Positions 21,276-29,603 of a stretch of 64,000 bases of DNA are shown piece by piece (the first letter of the stretch is position 1; each line of letters opens with the position of its first letter). The notes below the pieces were generated by a model. The model was given only the letters and a program-made list of their open reading frames with translations, did not search any database and was not told the DNA's origin. The stretch comes from Planctomycetaceae bacterium (GTDB taxonomy: Bacteria > Planctomycetota > Planctomycetia > Planctomycetales > Planctomycetaceae), in assembly GCA_021732415.1 (NCBI GenBank), contig JAKFVC010000016.1, forward strand, positions 17,980 through 81,979, written 5' to 3'. A program made the position numbers and the translations under genes.

Positions 21276-21584
21276 CTACCTAACAGGTTTCTGACCGGAT
21301 CGCTTACCGTTCACGAGTGGTTGCATTGATTCGGGAAACCTCAGGTAGGAATGAGCTGTCCGAATCGCGGAAGCGACATCAAGGTCATTGAGGCAAGACG
21401 ATCGGTAACAGCGGATTCGCTCGCGCGCTGTGCGTAAGACTTCTAAGGCGTGGTAGGTCTCAGCCGGCATCCAGCCGTTTTGCCTGGCCGATGCGAGCAA
21501 CTGACAATAGAACCGGATCTGTGCGTTTCGTTTTTTGGGAAGTATAGGCGCAGCTCGATCGCTGCCCGGGTGGGGCGAATTCAT
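21276..21584 (-). CDS. Phage protein of unknown function (102 aa)
   Basis: The product is basic, mostly helical and has no recognisable domain (RNAQIRFYCQLLASARQNGW, ALEVLRTARERIRCYRSSC). The ATG at 21584 has AAAGG about seven bases upstream. It lies in the integrase-side region, where regulators and accessory genes are common, but nothing in it proves a role. Confidence 0.45.
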   Translation of the reverse strand: MNSPHPGSDRAAPILPKKRNAQIRFYCQLLASARQNGWMPAETYHALEVLRTARERIRCYRSSCLNDLDVASAIRTAHSYLRFPESMQPLVNGKRSGQKPVR

Positions 21585-21860
21585 AGGTTGCCTTTCATGT
21601 CGGTCGGGAGATGGCGCGGCTCTGCACGCGGTGACGACGAATAATCACACAGGGAAGGTGTGAGTGATTGCCAGCGAGCAATCGAGAGGTCAGCGGCATA
21701 TGGCCGCGTCTGCCGGTTTTCCACTGTTGCCGGAACAACCCCCGTCATGGGGAACATCGCCCATTATGCCAGATGTACCGCCGGAGTCAACCCATCAAAA
21801 TCCGCTTTGTACAGATTCACTTTGGGGTGTCGATAACCCGATTGTGGGCTTCGATTTCGG

Positions 21861-22097
21861 CTATTCTTCCTTGCGTGGTGATCGGCCGACGCGCTGGATT
21901 CTGGACTCCGCTTCCGTGTGCTTTTTCAGGGCCAGCGCCGCCTCGTAGGCCTTAGAAAATAGCAGGTAAGTCTCGTCATTTACGGGAAATTTTGCACGTT
22001 CCATTCCGGACTTCAGCCGCTGCAAATAGTTCATGCCAGGGAAGAGAGCGGCGTCAATGATTTTGAACTGTTTGCAGGTCATTTCATACGTTTGCAT
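21861..22097 (-). CDS. Small phage protein of unknown function (78 aa)
   Basis: The product is a short helical protein (QFKIIDAALFPGMNYLQRLK, FSKAYEAALALKKHTEAE). The ATG at 22097 is preceded by GAGGG about nine bases upstream, which supports it as real. The 276 bases to its left (21585-21860) show no gene. It diverges from the PHP-ATPase operon, with a 176-base shared promoter region. Confidence 0.5.
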   Translation of the reverse strand: MQTYEMTCKQFKIIDAALFPGMNYLQRLKSGMERAKFPVNDETYLLFSKAYEAALALKKHTEAESRIQRVGRSPRKEE

Positions 22098-22273
22098 GTC
22101 CAGGGCCCTCTTGTGCCATATGGATGTCTGGTGTATTGTGGGTTATACCAAATTGACTTAGTCACGGCGATTGAACTTCTGGCCAGACTCTTGTACTATC
22201 GCATTCGTACACACTGAACGTCGGTTGGCGAATTCCGAGTATGTTCCCGATTGAATAGAGAGCGCTGCCGAAG

Positions 22274-24418
22274 ATGAAGATTGATATCCACACACACACG
22301 AAGAAATGCAAGTCCGGTGACGCGCACACGAGAGCGATAACCCCAAAGGATTTCCATGAAACAATCCTTTCAACCGAGGTTCGGATCGTCGCAATCACCA
22401 ACCACAATGTGTTCGATTACCAACAGTTCGCCGAGATATGCTCGTTGATCGGGACTGACGCACAGGTTTGGCCTGGAGTTGAGCTGGACATCCTCGACGG
22501 TGGCTCCCGGGCGCATCTGCTTGTGATGGTGTGTCCGTCAAAGGCAATTGAATTTTCAGCTATCGTGGATCAGCTAACGCGGGGTTCCACACCCGATCTC
22601 TTTACCTCAACGATTGAGGACGTGCTAAAGGCGTTTGATGAGTTGGGGCCGCTGTATGTAGCGCACTATCGTCAAAAGAAGCCCGATCTTTCAGACGGAG
22701 CAATTCAGAAGTTGATCGATGGAACGGCCAACCCGCCGCGCGTCATCAAAGAGGTTTCCAATGCTATTTCAGCAGGAATATACATATCGCACGGACACGC
22801 TTCCATATATGGCTCTGACGTTCATAACTGGGCAACCTACGCGGAAAAGTCGAGCGAGCTTCCGGACCTTCGTCTCCCGGTTGAAAGCTTCGAGCACTTT
22901 TGTTTGCTGCTACATAAAGACCCGAATACGATCAACACAGCATTGAACCAGAAGACGCACGAGGACCTAACGCTTACCCCGTTCGGCGATAGTTCAACAC
23001 TTAACATTCGTGTGTTTAATGATATAAATGTTGTTTTCGGCCCCAAGGGGACGGGGAAATCGTGCATACTGAAAGCAATCGCCAGACACTACAAATCGAA
23101 TGGGATTGATGTGTCCGTGTATGAGTCGGCGAGTGACAAACTGGACAAGATCTTCAACATTAAAGGCGAGGGGCTGAGTTTAAATCTCTCAACATTTAAG
23201 ATTGATTATTGCCAAAACGAGATTGATGCTTTGAGGAACGCCAGAGAGAGTGATATCACAAGTATACTAAAATACGTGGCGCACTTGCAGGCTCAGCAAA
23301 CAAACAAGAATGCAAAGAGTATTCTGATCACAAGTATTGAACGTGAAGAGGAAAGCACGCCTAAACGGCTGTTCGACGAATTCTTCAATGCGAAGGAAGT
23401 CACTGACGATTTCCGGCAATTCTTTCAAGAGAGTAAGGCTACTAGGGATGTGCTCGCACCGGATGAACTCGAACTATTGGGTGGACTCTTAGGCACATTA
23501 AGTGAGAGATTGTTCGGACGCATTGAAACAACTTATGCGCACTGGAAGGAAATATGTCTGCTAAATACGGCCATTGAACTTTTCCGAAATGAAGTCGGAA
23601 GAAAAACAGGTACGCCCACGAAGCCTACAACTACCGGCTTTCGCGACTACGCGCTGAATCGCATTGCGATTGAAATCAATGTGACAAAAATCTTGGCGAA
23701 TATAGATATGCAGATTCCAGTTCAGTCCGAGATTGTGGGTAGCCTCGGAAAAGACAAAGGACAGCTAACGTTTCAAACGGAATACAAGTTTCAGAACGGA
23801 AATATCACTGACGGAAGTCTCTTGCCATTGGGTGCCATTAACAAGACGCCACAGAAGTTGTTTGTGACTGAACTGCGAAGAGTTTTTAAGCGGGTATATT
23901 CAGACGATTTGTTCGCATCTATCGCAGCCCTTAATGCAATAGAAGAAGTAGACAAGATACCGACGATCCTCGAATTAGTTCTTTTTAAGAGATACTTTGC
24001 TCTGAATGGAGCGCCCTACGCGCCATCGAGCGGTGAGGGTTCAATGGTTATGTTGCAGAAGGAACTCGAAACTGAAAAGGATGTTTACATTTTGGATGAA
24101 CCGGAACGCAGTTTAGGCAACGAGTACATTAGCGACGTAATAGTCCCCTTGATCAAGGAGCGGGCGAAGCTCGGCAAAAAGATATTCATCTCGACACACG
24201 ACGCTAATATTGCAGTTCGCACACTGCCCTACAGTTCGATTTACCGTACTTACAATCACTTAGGGTACACAACATATATTGGCAACCCATTTTCCAATCA
24301 TTTGATCAATTCAATTGATGCCAATGATCGGCGCGACTGGAAAACAGTTAGTATGACAACCTTGGAGGGTGGCAAAGAGGCTTTTGGAGAGCGAGGAACG
24401 ATATATGGAAATAGTTAA
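22274..24418 (+). CDS. PHP-domain/ABC-type ATPase fusion, candidate defence protein (TrlF-like)
   Basis: The 714-residue protein joins two enzymatic modules. Residues 1-190 are a PHP phosphoesterase-type domain with metal-ligand motifs HTHT (His6, His8), Asp16, NHN (His44), Glu70 and SDVHNW (Asp182, His184). Residues about 245-700 are an SMC/RecF-like ABC ATPase with Walker A FGPKGTGKS (256-263), a signature-like SSGEGS (585-590), Walker B VYILDEPER (604-612) and an H-loop STHD (640-643). This architecture matches proteins annotated as TrlF family AAA-like ATPases, many of which sit in mobile elements. It heads a plus-strand operon, opposite to the lytic genes, in AT-richer DNA. Nucleic-acid cleavage controlled by ATP is the likely activity, by inference. 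Confidence 0.82.
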   Translation: MKIDIHTHTKKCKSGDAHTRAITPKDFHETILSTEVRIVAITNHNVFDYQQFAEICSLIGTDAQVWPGVELDILDGGSRAHLLVMVCPSKAIEFSAIVDQLTRGSTPDLFTSTIEDVLKAFDELGPLYVAHYRQKKPDLSDGAIQKLIDGTANPPRVIKEVSNAISAGIYISHGHASIYGSDVHNWATYAEKSSELPDLRLPVESFEHFCLLLHKDPNTINTALNQKTHEDLTLTPFGDSSTLNIRVFNDINVVFGPKGTGKSCILKAIARHYKSNGIDVSVYESASDKLDKIFNIKGEGLSLNLSTFKIDYCQNEIDALRNARESDITSILKYVAHLQAQQTNKNAKSILITSIEREEESTPKRLFDEFFNAKEVTDDFRQFFQESKATRDVLAPDELELLGGLLGTLSERLFGRIETTYAHWKEICLLNTAIELFRNEVGRKTGTPTKPTTTGFRDYALNRIAIEINVTKILANIDMQIPVQSEIVGSLGKDKGQLTFQTEYKFQNGNITDGSLLPLGAINKTPQKLFVTELRRVFKRVYSDDLFASIAALNAIEEVDKIPTILELVLFKRYFALNGAPYAPSSGEGSMVMLQKELETEKDVYILDEPERSLGNEYISDVIVPLIKERAKLGKKIFISTHDANIAVRTLPYSSIYRTYNHLGYTTYIGNPFSNHLINSIDANDRRDWKTVSMTTLEGGKEAFGERGTIYGNS

Positions 24419-24695
24419 GGCGAGTGTTATACAAGATCAGGGCAAGCATTTCATCAAAATCGATCCGGAAGGTCTTGGTATCACCATTCCGATGTCTGAA
24501 GACAAGCCAAACGAAATCAAGAGTGCTTTCAATAAGATAATAGCACGACTTAAGCTCGGTGAGTTTCAGATCGAACTTGAGGACATTGGTCCGGATCTGT
24601 TTTCTCAAGTCGCGAAAGAGTATATTTTACAGTTGAATCGTGAAATCGAGGAGGTACATGGGGAGATGTTGCAATATCAGTTGACCGCCAATTGA
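24405..24695 (+). CDS. Small partner protein of the PHP-ATPase (96 aa)
   Basis: The ATG at 24405 lies 14 bases inside the end of the PHP-ATPase gene, so the two are translationally coupled. The product is acidic with a beta-like N-terminus (KHFIKIDPEGLGITIPMSED) and a helical C-terminus (FSQVAKEYILQLNREIEEVH). I recognise no family. The overlap and conserved direction suggest it binds or regulates the ATPase. Confidence 0.7.
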   Translation: MEIVKASVIQDQGKHFIKIDPEGLGITIPMSEDKPNEIKSAFNKIIARLKLGEFQIELEDIGPDLFSQVAKEYILQLNREIEEVHGEMLQYQLTAN

Positions 24696-24719
24696 ATGTC
24701 TTAAGACGTTAGAACCAAC

Positions 24720-25655
24720 ATGATTGAGCCTCGTCTAAAACACGTTGGCGCCGATGCGATCTTAGCAGAGCGAGCCAAAATGCTCGGTCTTTATGATTCG
24801 GCAAAGGCCCAAGCAGCGGATGATCCGGTTAAGGTTGAACACGGAAACGTAGCGGAGGAGATCTTTCGCAATTACCTCAGGCGGTTCTTACCGAAGAAGT
24901 ACGGGGTCGCGAAAGGACATATTCTTACTCGTGATCTAACATACGCTGGACCGTTAGAGGAATGGGATGTAATCATTTACGACATTCTGGAATCGCCGAT
25001 TCTTTATGTCCGTGATGACGCAGGGGGAACGCCGAGGCTTGGGATTCCGGCTCAGTATGTCAAAGCTGTGGTTGAGGTGAAGGCAACGCTTACGCAAAGT
25101 AGCGTCGAAAGCGTCACACAGAAATTGTTGAAGCTTGAGCAGTTCAAGCGAATTCCGGGTAACGACCGAGAACGTCGCGCGGATTTTTTTCCATGGGGCT
25201 TTTTTTCATGGGCTGTTTTCTTCGAAACTGCAACCAGAAACAGAGCTGACTATATTAAATGCCTTAACAAGCTGCAGCCGTTGGGTATCCATAAATTCAC
25301 ACAGTTTGAAGGGGCGATGGTCCTCCGTAGTCAAAACGATCCACACGCTTCTGGCGTTATTTCGTCAATGATGACTGGCCAGGAACGACCAAGTATTTTG
25401 TTCGAGGACGAAAGATTCGAGGCAAGTGATCCCGAATTGTATAAGTCGTCACCGGAGTTGAACGCTATGTTTAGCTTCACGGTCTCTTCTGGTTTCGGGA
25501 TCAACGAATTCTCGGCCGAAATGATGAATCTCGTTTCGCGTTTAAATGATGGTCCGATGCGGGATATAAGTGGTGGTAAAACGGATCTTGGCGGGTTCGG
25601 CCACGAGCCTGAAGGGATTGAGCGTCGCTCTTTGTGGCCTCGCCTGACTTTTTGA
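24720..25655 (+). CDS. DUF6602-like protein with a PD-(D/E)xK-type nuclease core
   Basis: The 311-residue product contains HGNVAEEIFRNYLRRFLPKK, then EEWDVIIYD and, after a strand, YVKAVVEVKATLT. The spacing of Glu/Asp, the Asp in WDVIIYD and the EVK triad matches the core of PD-(D/E)xK nucleases, and the whole resembles DUF6602, a domain I associate with defence-type gene neighbourhoods. A second half (GFFSWAVFFETATRNRADYI onward) has no known motif. It follows the small partner by 24 bases and is probably in the same transcript. Catalytic activity is inferred from motif spacing only. Confidence 0.65.
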   Translation: MIEPRLKHVGADAILAERAKMLGLYDSAKAQAADDPVKVEHGNVAEEIFRNYLRRFLPKKYGVAKGHILTRDLTYAGPLEEWDVIIYDILESPILYVRDDAGGTPRLGIPAQYVKAVVEVKATLTQSSVESVTQKLLKLEQFKRIPGNDRERRADFFPWGFFSWAVFFETATRNRADYIKCLNKLQPLGIHKFTQFEGAMVLRSQNDPHASGVISSMMTGQERPSILFEDERFEASDPELYKSSPELNAMFSFTVSSGFGINEFSAEMMNLVSRLNDGPMRDISGGKTDLGGFGHEPEGIERRSLWPRLTF

Positions 25656-25771
25656 AAGCCGTTTCGACGCGGAAGGAGAAGAGTGTCAGCAATCGCGACA
25701 GAATTCAGTTCATGACACCGTTGGTCGTGCAAATGAGACAGGCCTGAGCGACTCAGAGGCGCTAAGACGAT

Positions 25772-26653
25772 ATGTACCTCCTGGACAATACAGGGAATTT
25801 GGTTGACTCCGAGTTCAGCCTCGATGTACTCGACGGATCTCCTTGTGTGATTGTCGAAAGCAGTGGCGGAGCCAGCCCGCGCCGAGAAGTGGCACGCAGA
25901 AATCCGGACTACAACAAGCTAGTAAGCCTGTTGATTCACCGGTTGTCGGTCGCTGACATCCAAATAGAAAAGATTATTCTTGATTCGGCGAAGGTCGCGA
26001 AGATTCCAGTTGCCGACCGAGTCGTGGTTCTGAATCGACCATATCCAATTGATATAAGTGCCATAGATGTCGAAGAGTTGAGACTTGAAATTGGGCGCAA
26101 GACTGCTGGGATGTTTCAAGACTCGAACGCGAAGTCTGGCGGGAATTCGCAAAAGCGACTTTGCATCTGCCTCGTTCAAGCTGTAATGCCCATTCAACTT
26201 CTGGTCGCACCACACAGTCGAATGTCGGCCGATGACATTCCTGACAATTCGCCAGGGCTCACTGAAACGGAGAGAGCGTATCTACGTACCGCGCGTATCG
26301 GACAAGGCAGATTTCGAACAAACCTTCTTGAAGCATACCGGAAGACCTGTCCGGTTACAGGTATTTTACATCCCGAACTGCTCGTCGCATCGCACATTAA
26401 ACCATGGAATGCGTGTACGAATCTCGAACGGTTGGATCCAAATAATGGCATTTTGCTGTCGGCCTTGATTGATCGGCTGTTCGATCGCGGGCTGATCACT
26501 TTCAATAACGACGGGAGTATCCTGCCGTCGCCTGTGCTGTGCGCTGCGGATAGGGAGAAGGCTCAGCTTCACAATGCAATTAAGTTTGCACTATCGAGTA
26601 AGAGTCAGCGATTCATGGAATATCATCGTGTCTTTCAGTTCAAGCGAGAGTAA
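25772..26653 (+). CDS. HNH restriction-like endonuclease
   Basis: The 293-residue product has an N-terminal domain of about 180 residues of unknown fold and a C-terminal HNH module. The module reads CPVTGILHPELLVASHIKPW, then DPNNGILLSALIDRLFDRGL, the pattern of McrA-like or type IV-type restriction endonucleases in which the His of SHIKPW is the general base. The fused N-terminal part may recognise DNA modification. It is 116 bases after the DUF6602-like gene on the same strand, ends at a hairpin, and completes the cargo operon. Confidence 0.8.
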   Translation: MYLLDNTGNLVDSEFSLDVLDGSPCVIVESSGGASPRREVARRNPDYNKLVSLLIHRLSVADIQIEKIILDSAKVAKIPVADRVVVLNRPYPIDISAIDVEELRLEIGRKTAGMFQDSNAKSGGNSQKRLCICLVQAVMPIQLLVAPHSRMSADDIPDNSPGLTETERAYLRTARIGQGRFRTNLLEAYRKTCPVTGILHPELLVASHIKPWNACTNLERLDPNNGILLSALIDRLFDRGLITFNNDGSILPSPVLCAADREKAQLHNAIKFALSSKSQRFMEYHRVFQFKRE

Positions 26654-26670
26654 AGACGCAAACTTCGCAG

Positions 26671-26710
26671 TAAAAAAATGCAGCAAACCGGCCGCAAAGA
26701 CCGGGTTGCT
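26671..26710 (-). terminator. Terminator between the convergent HNH and 124-aa genes
   Basis: A 10-bp stem with one mismatch (26682-26691 with 26701-26710) is followed on the minus strand by ATTTTTTT (complement of 26672-26679). It closes the 180-base gap that holds no gene; it may also stop the plus-strand HNH transcript. Confidence 0.65.
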
Positions 26711-26832
26711 GATGCGGTCGCCAGTGGCGGGATCGCGGACCGCTCTCGGTTTTCTTATTGGAATGTTTTGGTCCCGCTCGACCCGCGAGAAATCGAATGC
26801 CAAAGTCGGTGCTTAACACCCTTGCTCGCCCA

Positions 26833-27207
26833 CTATGAACGTGCTTGTGAAACAAGCTTTGAAATTATCGATTTCATATGCGGAGACGACAGAATGCTGG
26901 ACAGATATGCTTCAAAGTCTGCCGGCGTATGGAACGATTCCCATACTCCAGTGGTCGTGCTGACGTCCACTGGATAGATATCAATGGAGTGTCGGACTAC
27001 CAATACTTGATAACGATAATTGTTCAGTTCTGGAACTTTAATATAAAACTTGTAACAAAAGTCCGGCAGTTGGTCCTTAATCTGCACTACTTCTGCATGC
27101 AGAACCCCACCTGTCGCCTGAAACAACGGTGGTCCCTGCTCAGTTAATATAGATTTCGGAGTCCGGATTACTGGTAGGCCACCCAGATCACCCCAAAGGC
27201 TGGTCAT
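26833..27207 (-). CDS. Partner of the EEP-fold protein (124 aa, unknown)
   Basis: The product is a compact mixed protein with a strand-like centre (FCYKFYIKVPELNNYRYQVL, HSIDIYPVDVSTTT) and a helical C-terminus. I recognise no family. Its ATG directly follows the TGA of the EEP-fold gene with no gap, so the pair is translationally coupled and may act together, for example as an immunity or adaptor protein. It converges with the HNH gene. Confidence 0.6.
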   Translation of the reverse strand: MTSLWGDLGGLPVIRTPKSILTEQGPPLFQATGGVLHAEVVQIKDQLPDFCYKFYIKVPELNNYRYQVLVVRHSIDIYPVDVSTTTGVWESFHTPADFEAYLSSILSSPHMKSIISKLVSQARS

Positions 27208-28032
27208 TCAAAACGCTCCTAACAAATCCAATGTGAGAATAATAGGTAGGTGATCTGACGCTTGCGTCTTAACCGCCCGTCCTCGCCGATTAACAAGCGA
27301 TTTGCCATTTATCTCCGTTACAACTTGGACGCTTTCGTGTCGCATATACGCGAGCAGTGAAGGACGGACAAGCACTTGGTCAAAGATATTCCAGAAGTAA
27401 TTTACTTCAGTGCCCGAATTGTAATAATACGTGCCAGCTGCTCTTCCAAGTAGATCTCCAAAGTAAGACCACATTGGATTGTAAAAGAACTGTCGATGGC
27501 GGCCTGAAACCTTGCGTGATCCACTTGAGGCAATTCGCCTGTCCATAACCGCGTGTAAGCCCTCGGAACCCACAACTCCAGCCTCAAACGGGTTCATGTT
27601 TAGGTCGCCGATCAGTATAGTTCGAGAATGGCCGACTTGCTGCTCAGCTTTTGCAATTTCATTGGCCAGGCGGGTGCTCGCGAGAATCTGATCTTCCGTC
27701 TTCTTCCAAAGTTTGCTGTTTAAGTGAACGGAAACAACCAAGATCTTATCAGCACCCGGTGGGCGATACTGCCGCATCGCAACGTCGAATTCATCCAAGA
27801 TCAGGTCGGTGTCTTCGTCTTGAATACGGGAACAAATTGTAAGTCGTTCTGAATTTCCAGGATCGGGAAAATAAACTCTGTCTTCCTCATGGTTTAGAGA
27901 ATGGAGAAGATCTTGCTGGGGAACGAGACACTCTGCAAGTATCAGTATATCTGCATCACACTTTCGTGATAATTCCACGATCAGCTTGGGTGAACGCATC
28001 TTGTGCACATTCCAAAATGCGATAACTGTCAT
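27208..28032 (-). CDS. Endonuclease/exonuclease/phosphatase (EEP) fold protein
   Basis: The 274-residue product has the EEP (DNase I-like) layout: TVIAFWNVHKM at the start (Asn of the active site), CDADILILAE with the metal-binding Glu, VVSVHLNS, ILIGDLNMNPFE with the Asp-x-Asn motif, and QASDHLPIILTL with the final catalytic Asp-His. The core residues of a functional enzyme are thus present. EEP members cut DNA or RNA or dephosphorylate lipids and nucleotides; the substrate here is unknown. The ATG at 28032 is chosen because it places the first core strand at the N-terminus; a GTG at 28083 would add 17 residues. Confidence 0.75.
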   Translation of the reverse strand: MTVIAFWNVHKMRSPKLIVELSRKCDADILILAECLVPQQDLLHSLNHEEDRVYFPDPGNSERLTICSRIQDEDTDLILDEFDVAMRQYRPPGADKILVVSVHLNSKLWKKTEDQILASTRLANEIAKAEQQVGHSRTILIGDLNMNPFEAGVVGSEGLHAVMDRRIASSGSRKVSGRHRQFFYNPMWSYFGDLLGRAAGTYYYNSGTEVNYFWNIFDQVLVRPSLLAYMRHESVQVVTEINGKSLVNRRGRAVKTQASDHLPIILTLDLLGAF

Positions 28033-28082
28033 TTGTGCTCGTGTATTGGATTCAGTTGTGGGTGTCGACTTGTGAATGACCA

Positions 28083-28508
28083 CTATAACTCAACGTATGT
28101 CGTGGCGTCAAAGAGCATTCGCACTAGTGGTCTAGGGGCAATAGTACGGGTTGCCCTTCCCGTTGCGTTATTACGCTCCCGACTTCTTACGAGGCCGACC
28201 TGGTCGCTTGGCATCAAGCCGTGTGAATGGCTGACGATTTCAGGCACTGCACTGGCCTGTTTCGCGTCGTGAATCGAACGTTCATCAGTTGTCACGCTCG
28301 ACGACGCTCGACGACGCTCGATGATCTCCGATGGATCCAGCTTGTCGAGGGAGATCTCTTCGCAAAGCCACCAGCCGTCCTCCTGAGCCACGAATCTCGA
28401 TTCCTTGAGCCATTCGATCAACTCGGGCATCTCGGTGTAATCCCGGGCGTGGGCAAGATTTTCCAGGATGCGATCTAGGTCGAGTCGGACAAGTAACGGC
28501 AGCGCCAC
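28083..28508 (-). CDS. Phage protein of unknown function (141 aa)
   Basis: The product begins MALPLLVRLDLDRILENLAH and carries a small domain ending in WWLCEEISLDKLDPSEIIER, then a basic tail. The start is a GTG at 28508 preceded by GAGGA at eight bases. A triplicated 11-base unit (GACGCTCGACG type, about 28297-28322) lies within the coding region. It is the last gene of the late array before the cargo block and has no recognisable family. Confidence 0.55.
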   Translation of the reverse strand: MALPLLVRLDLDRILENLAHARDYTEMPELIEWLKESRFVAQEDGWWLCEEISLDKLDPSEIIERRRASSSVTTDERSIHDAKQASAVPEIVSHSHGLMPSDQVGLVRSRERNNATGRATRTIAPRPLVRMLFDATTYVEL

Positions 28509-28541
28509 GTGGTGTTCCTCTACGCAGACGAGAGAGAGCGA

Positions 28542-29177
28542 TCACTTCTTGACGGCTGGCTTCTTCTTCGCAGCCTTCTTTTCTGCAGCCGCTTTGGCCG
28601 CATCGGCTTTTAATTTCTCGACCGTCTTATGGTATTCGCCTTCCAGTTTCCAGCGTTCGATCACAAAGACAGTTTTCCGAGCGTTTACCGCATTGGTATA
28701 GGTGTATTTGCCGGATACGCTCCAGATTCCATCCAATTGAAACACCTGCCCATCGGCATACTTTTCCGTGCTAGTCCGCACGGCGAATAATCGATCGCCA
28801 TGGGTGCAAAGCAGCAAGTCTTTGCCGACGATCTGCAGGACTTCTAAATGCGGATTGTTGTTACCAGGTTCGCAAAGAACGCCCGCTTTGCCAATTGCCA
28901 GGGCGGTGACCATCATGTCGGCAGGGGGTAATTGCGTCGGATCGGCTACCGCCGCCTTCATGTCGGCAATCTCTTTGATCCTCGCCAGTGTCCTCTCCCG
29001 ATCCGCCTTAGATGTAAATTTATAGCCTCGCGGCGGCAGGGTAGATTGCAAACGCGGAATCATGTCGGCTGCGTTCGCCTGCTTTTGCTCCTCGCAGATT
29101 TTCAAATACTCATCAACTGTCATTTGATGAGTTGCTGGTTCGAACTGACCGATCAAACACGCGATGAACAGCAGCAT
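28542..29177 (-). CDS. Secreted phage protein of unknown function
   Basis: The 211-residue product has a short hydrophobic N-terminus (LLFIACLIGQFEPA) that looks like a signal peptide, a central domain (ILQ-like strands around LEVLQIVGKDLLLCTHGDRL) and a Lys/Ala-rich C-terminus (AAKAAAEKKAAKKK). The start has a strong GAGGGGGG ribosome site. It lies downstream of the distal tail genes. Confidence 0.6.
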   Translation of the reverse strand: MLLFIACLIGQFEPATHQMTVDEYLKICEEQKQANAADMIPRLQSTLPPRGYKFTSKADRERTLARIKEIADMKAAVADPTQLPPADMMVTALAIGKAGVLCEPGNNNPHLEVLQIVGKDLLLCTHGDRLFAVRTSTEKYADGQVFQLDGIWSVSGKYTYTNAVNARKTVFVIERWKLEGEYHKTVEKLKADAAKAAAEKKAAKKKPAVKK

Positions 29178-29237
29178 GGTTTCCCCCCCTCGTTGGAAAA
29201 GCGTTCACGGCATTTTGATCGAGGGCGGTCGAGAGCG

Positions 29238-29603
29238 TCAAGAGTCGACGGCTTTGGGCGGTTGCCATTTGCCACAAGTCGAACAGCCCTTAATTCTTGG
29301 CCAGATCGATGTGTTCTGCAGCGTGCATTCCTTGTACTGGTCGCAGGCGTAGACCTCGATTGCCGGTTTGCCCTGGGCTTGGCATGGCTTGCACTCTTGC
29401 AGCCGCAGCAGTTCGCCACGATAGGCACACTGGCTGCGATCTTCCCGCGGCCGTTCGGCTTTTACTGGGGATGCACCAGGGCACTCACGCTTGATCGCCC
29501 CGCTGCTGTGGGCCTCGTGGAGACACACCGGACAGACCCGCACCGAGATACCTTCTCGCCTGGATGGCCCGATGATTTCGTGTTGACACTGTGGCATCGT
29601 CAT
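29238..29603 (-). CDS. Cysteine-rich small phage protein
   Basis: The 121-residue product has several Cys pairs (VCPVC, LQECKPC, ACDQYKEC, CSTC) that suggest one or two zinc ribbons. The ATG overlaps the stop of the preceding tail gene as TAATG, so it is translated by coupling with the tail genes. The role is unknown; it may be structural. Confidence 0.65.
   Translation of the reverse strand: MTMPQCQHEIIGPSRREGISVRVCPVCLHEAHSSGAIKRECPGASPVKAERPREDRSQCAYRGELLRLQECKPCQAQGKPAIEVYACDQYKECTLQNTSIWPRIKGCSTCGKWQPPKAVDS

Noticed and set aside
26640..26855. 71-codon minus-strand frame in the gap after the HNH gene
   Set aside because: Composition is not protein-like and the frame crosses the terminator hairpin.
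28296..28323. Triplicated 11-base unit considered as a CRISPR or iteron seed
   Set aside because: Only three adjacent copies without spacers, lying within a coding frame; no CRISPR array or cas gene is present in the window.
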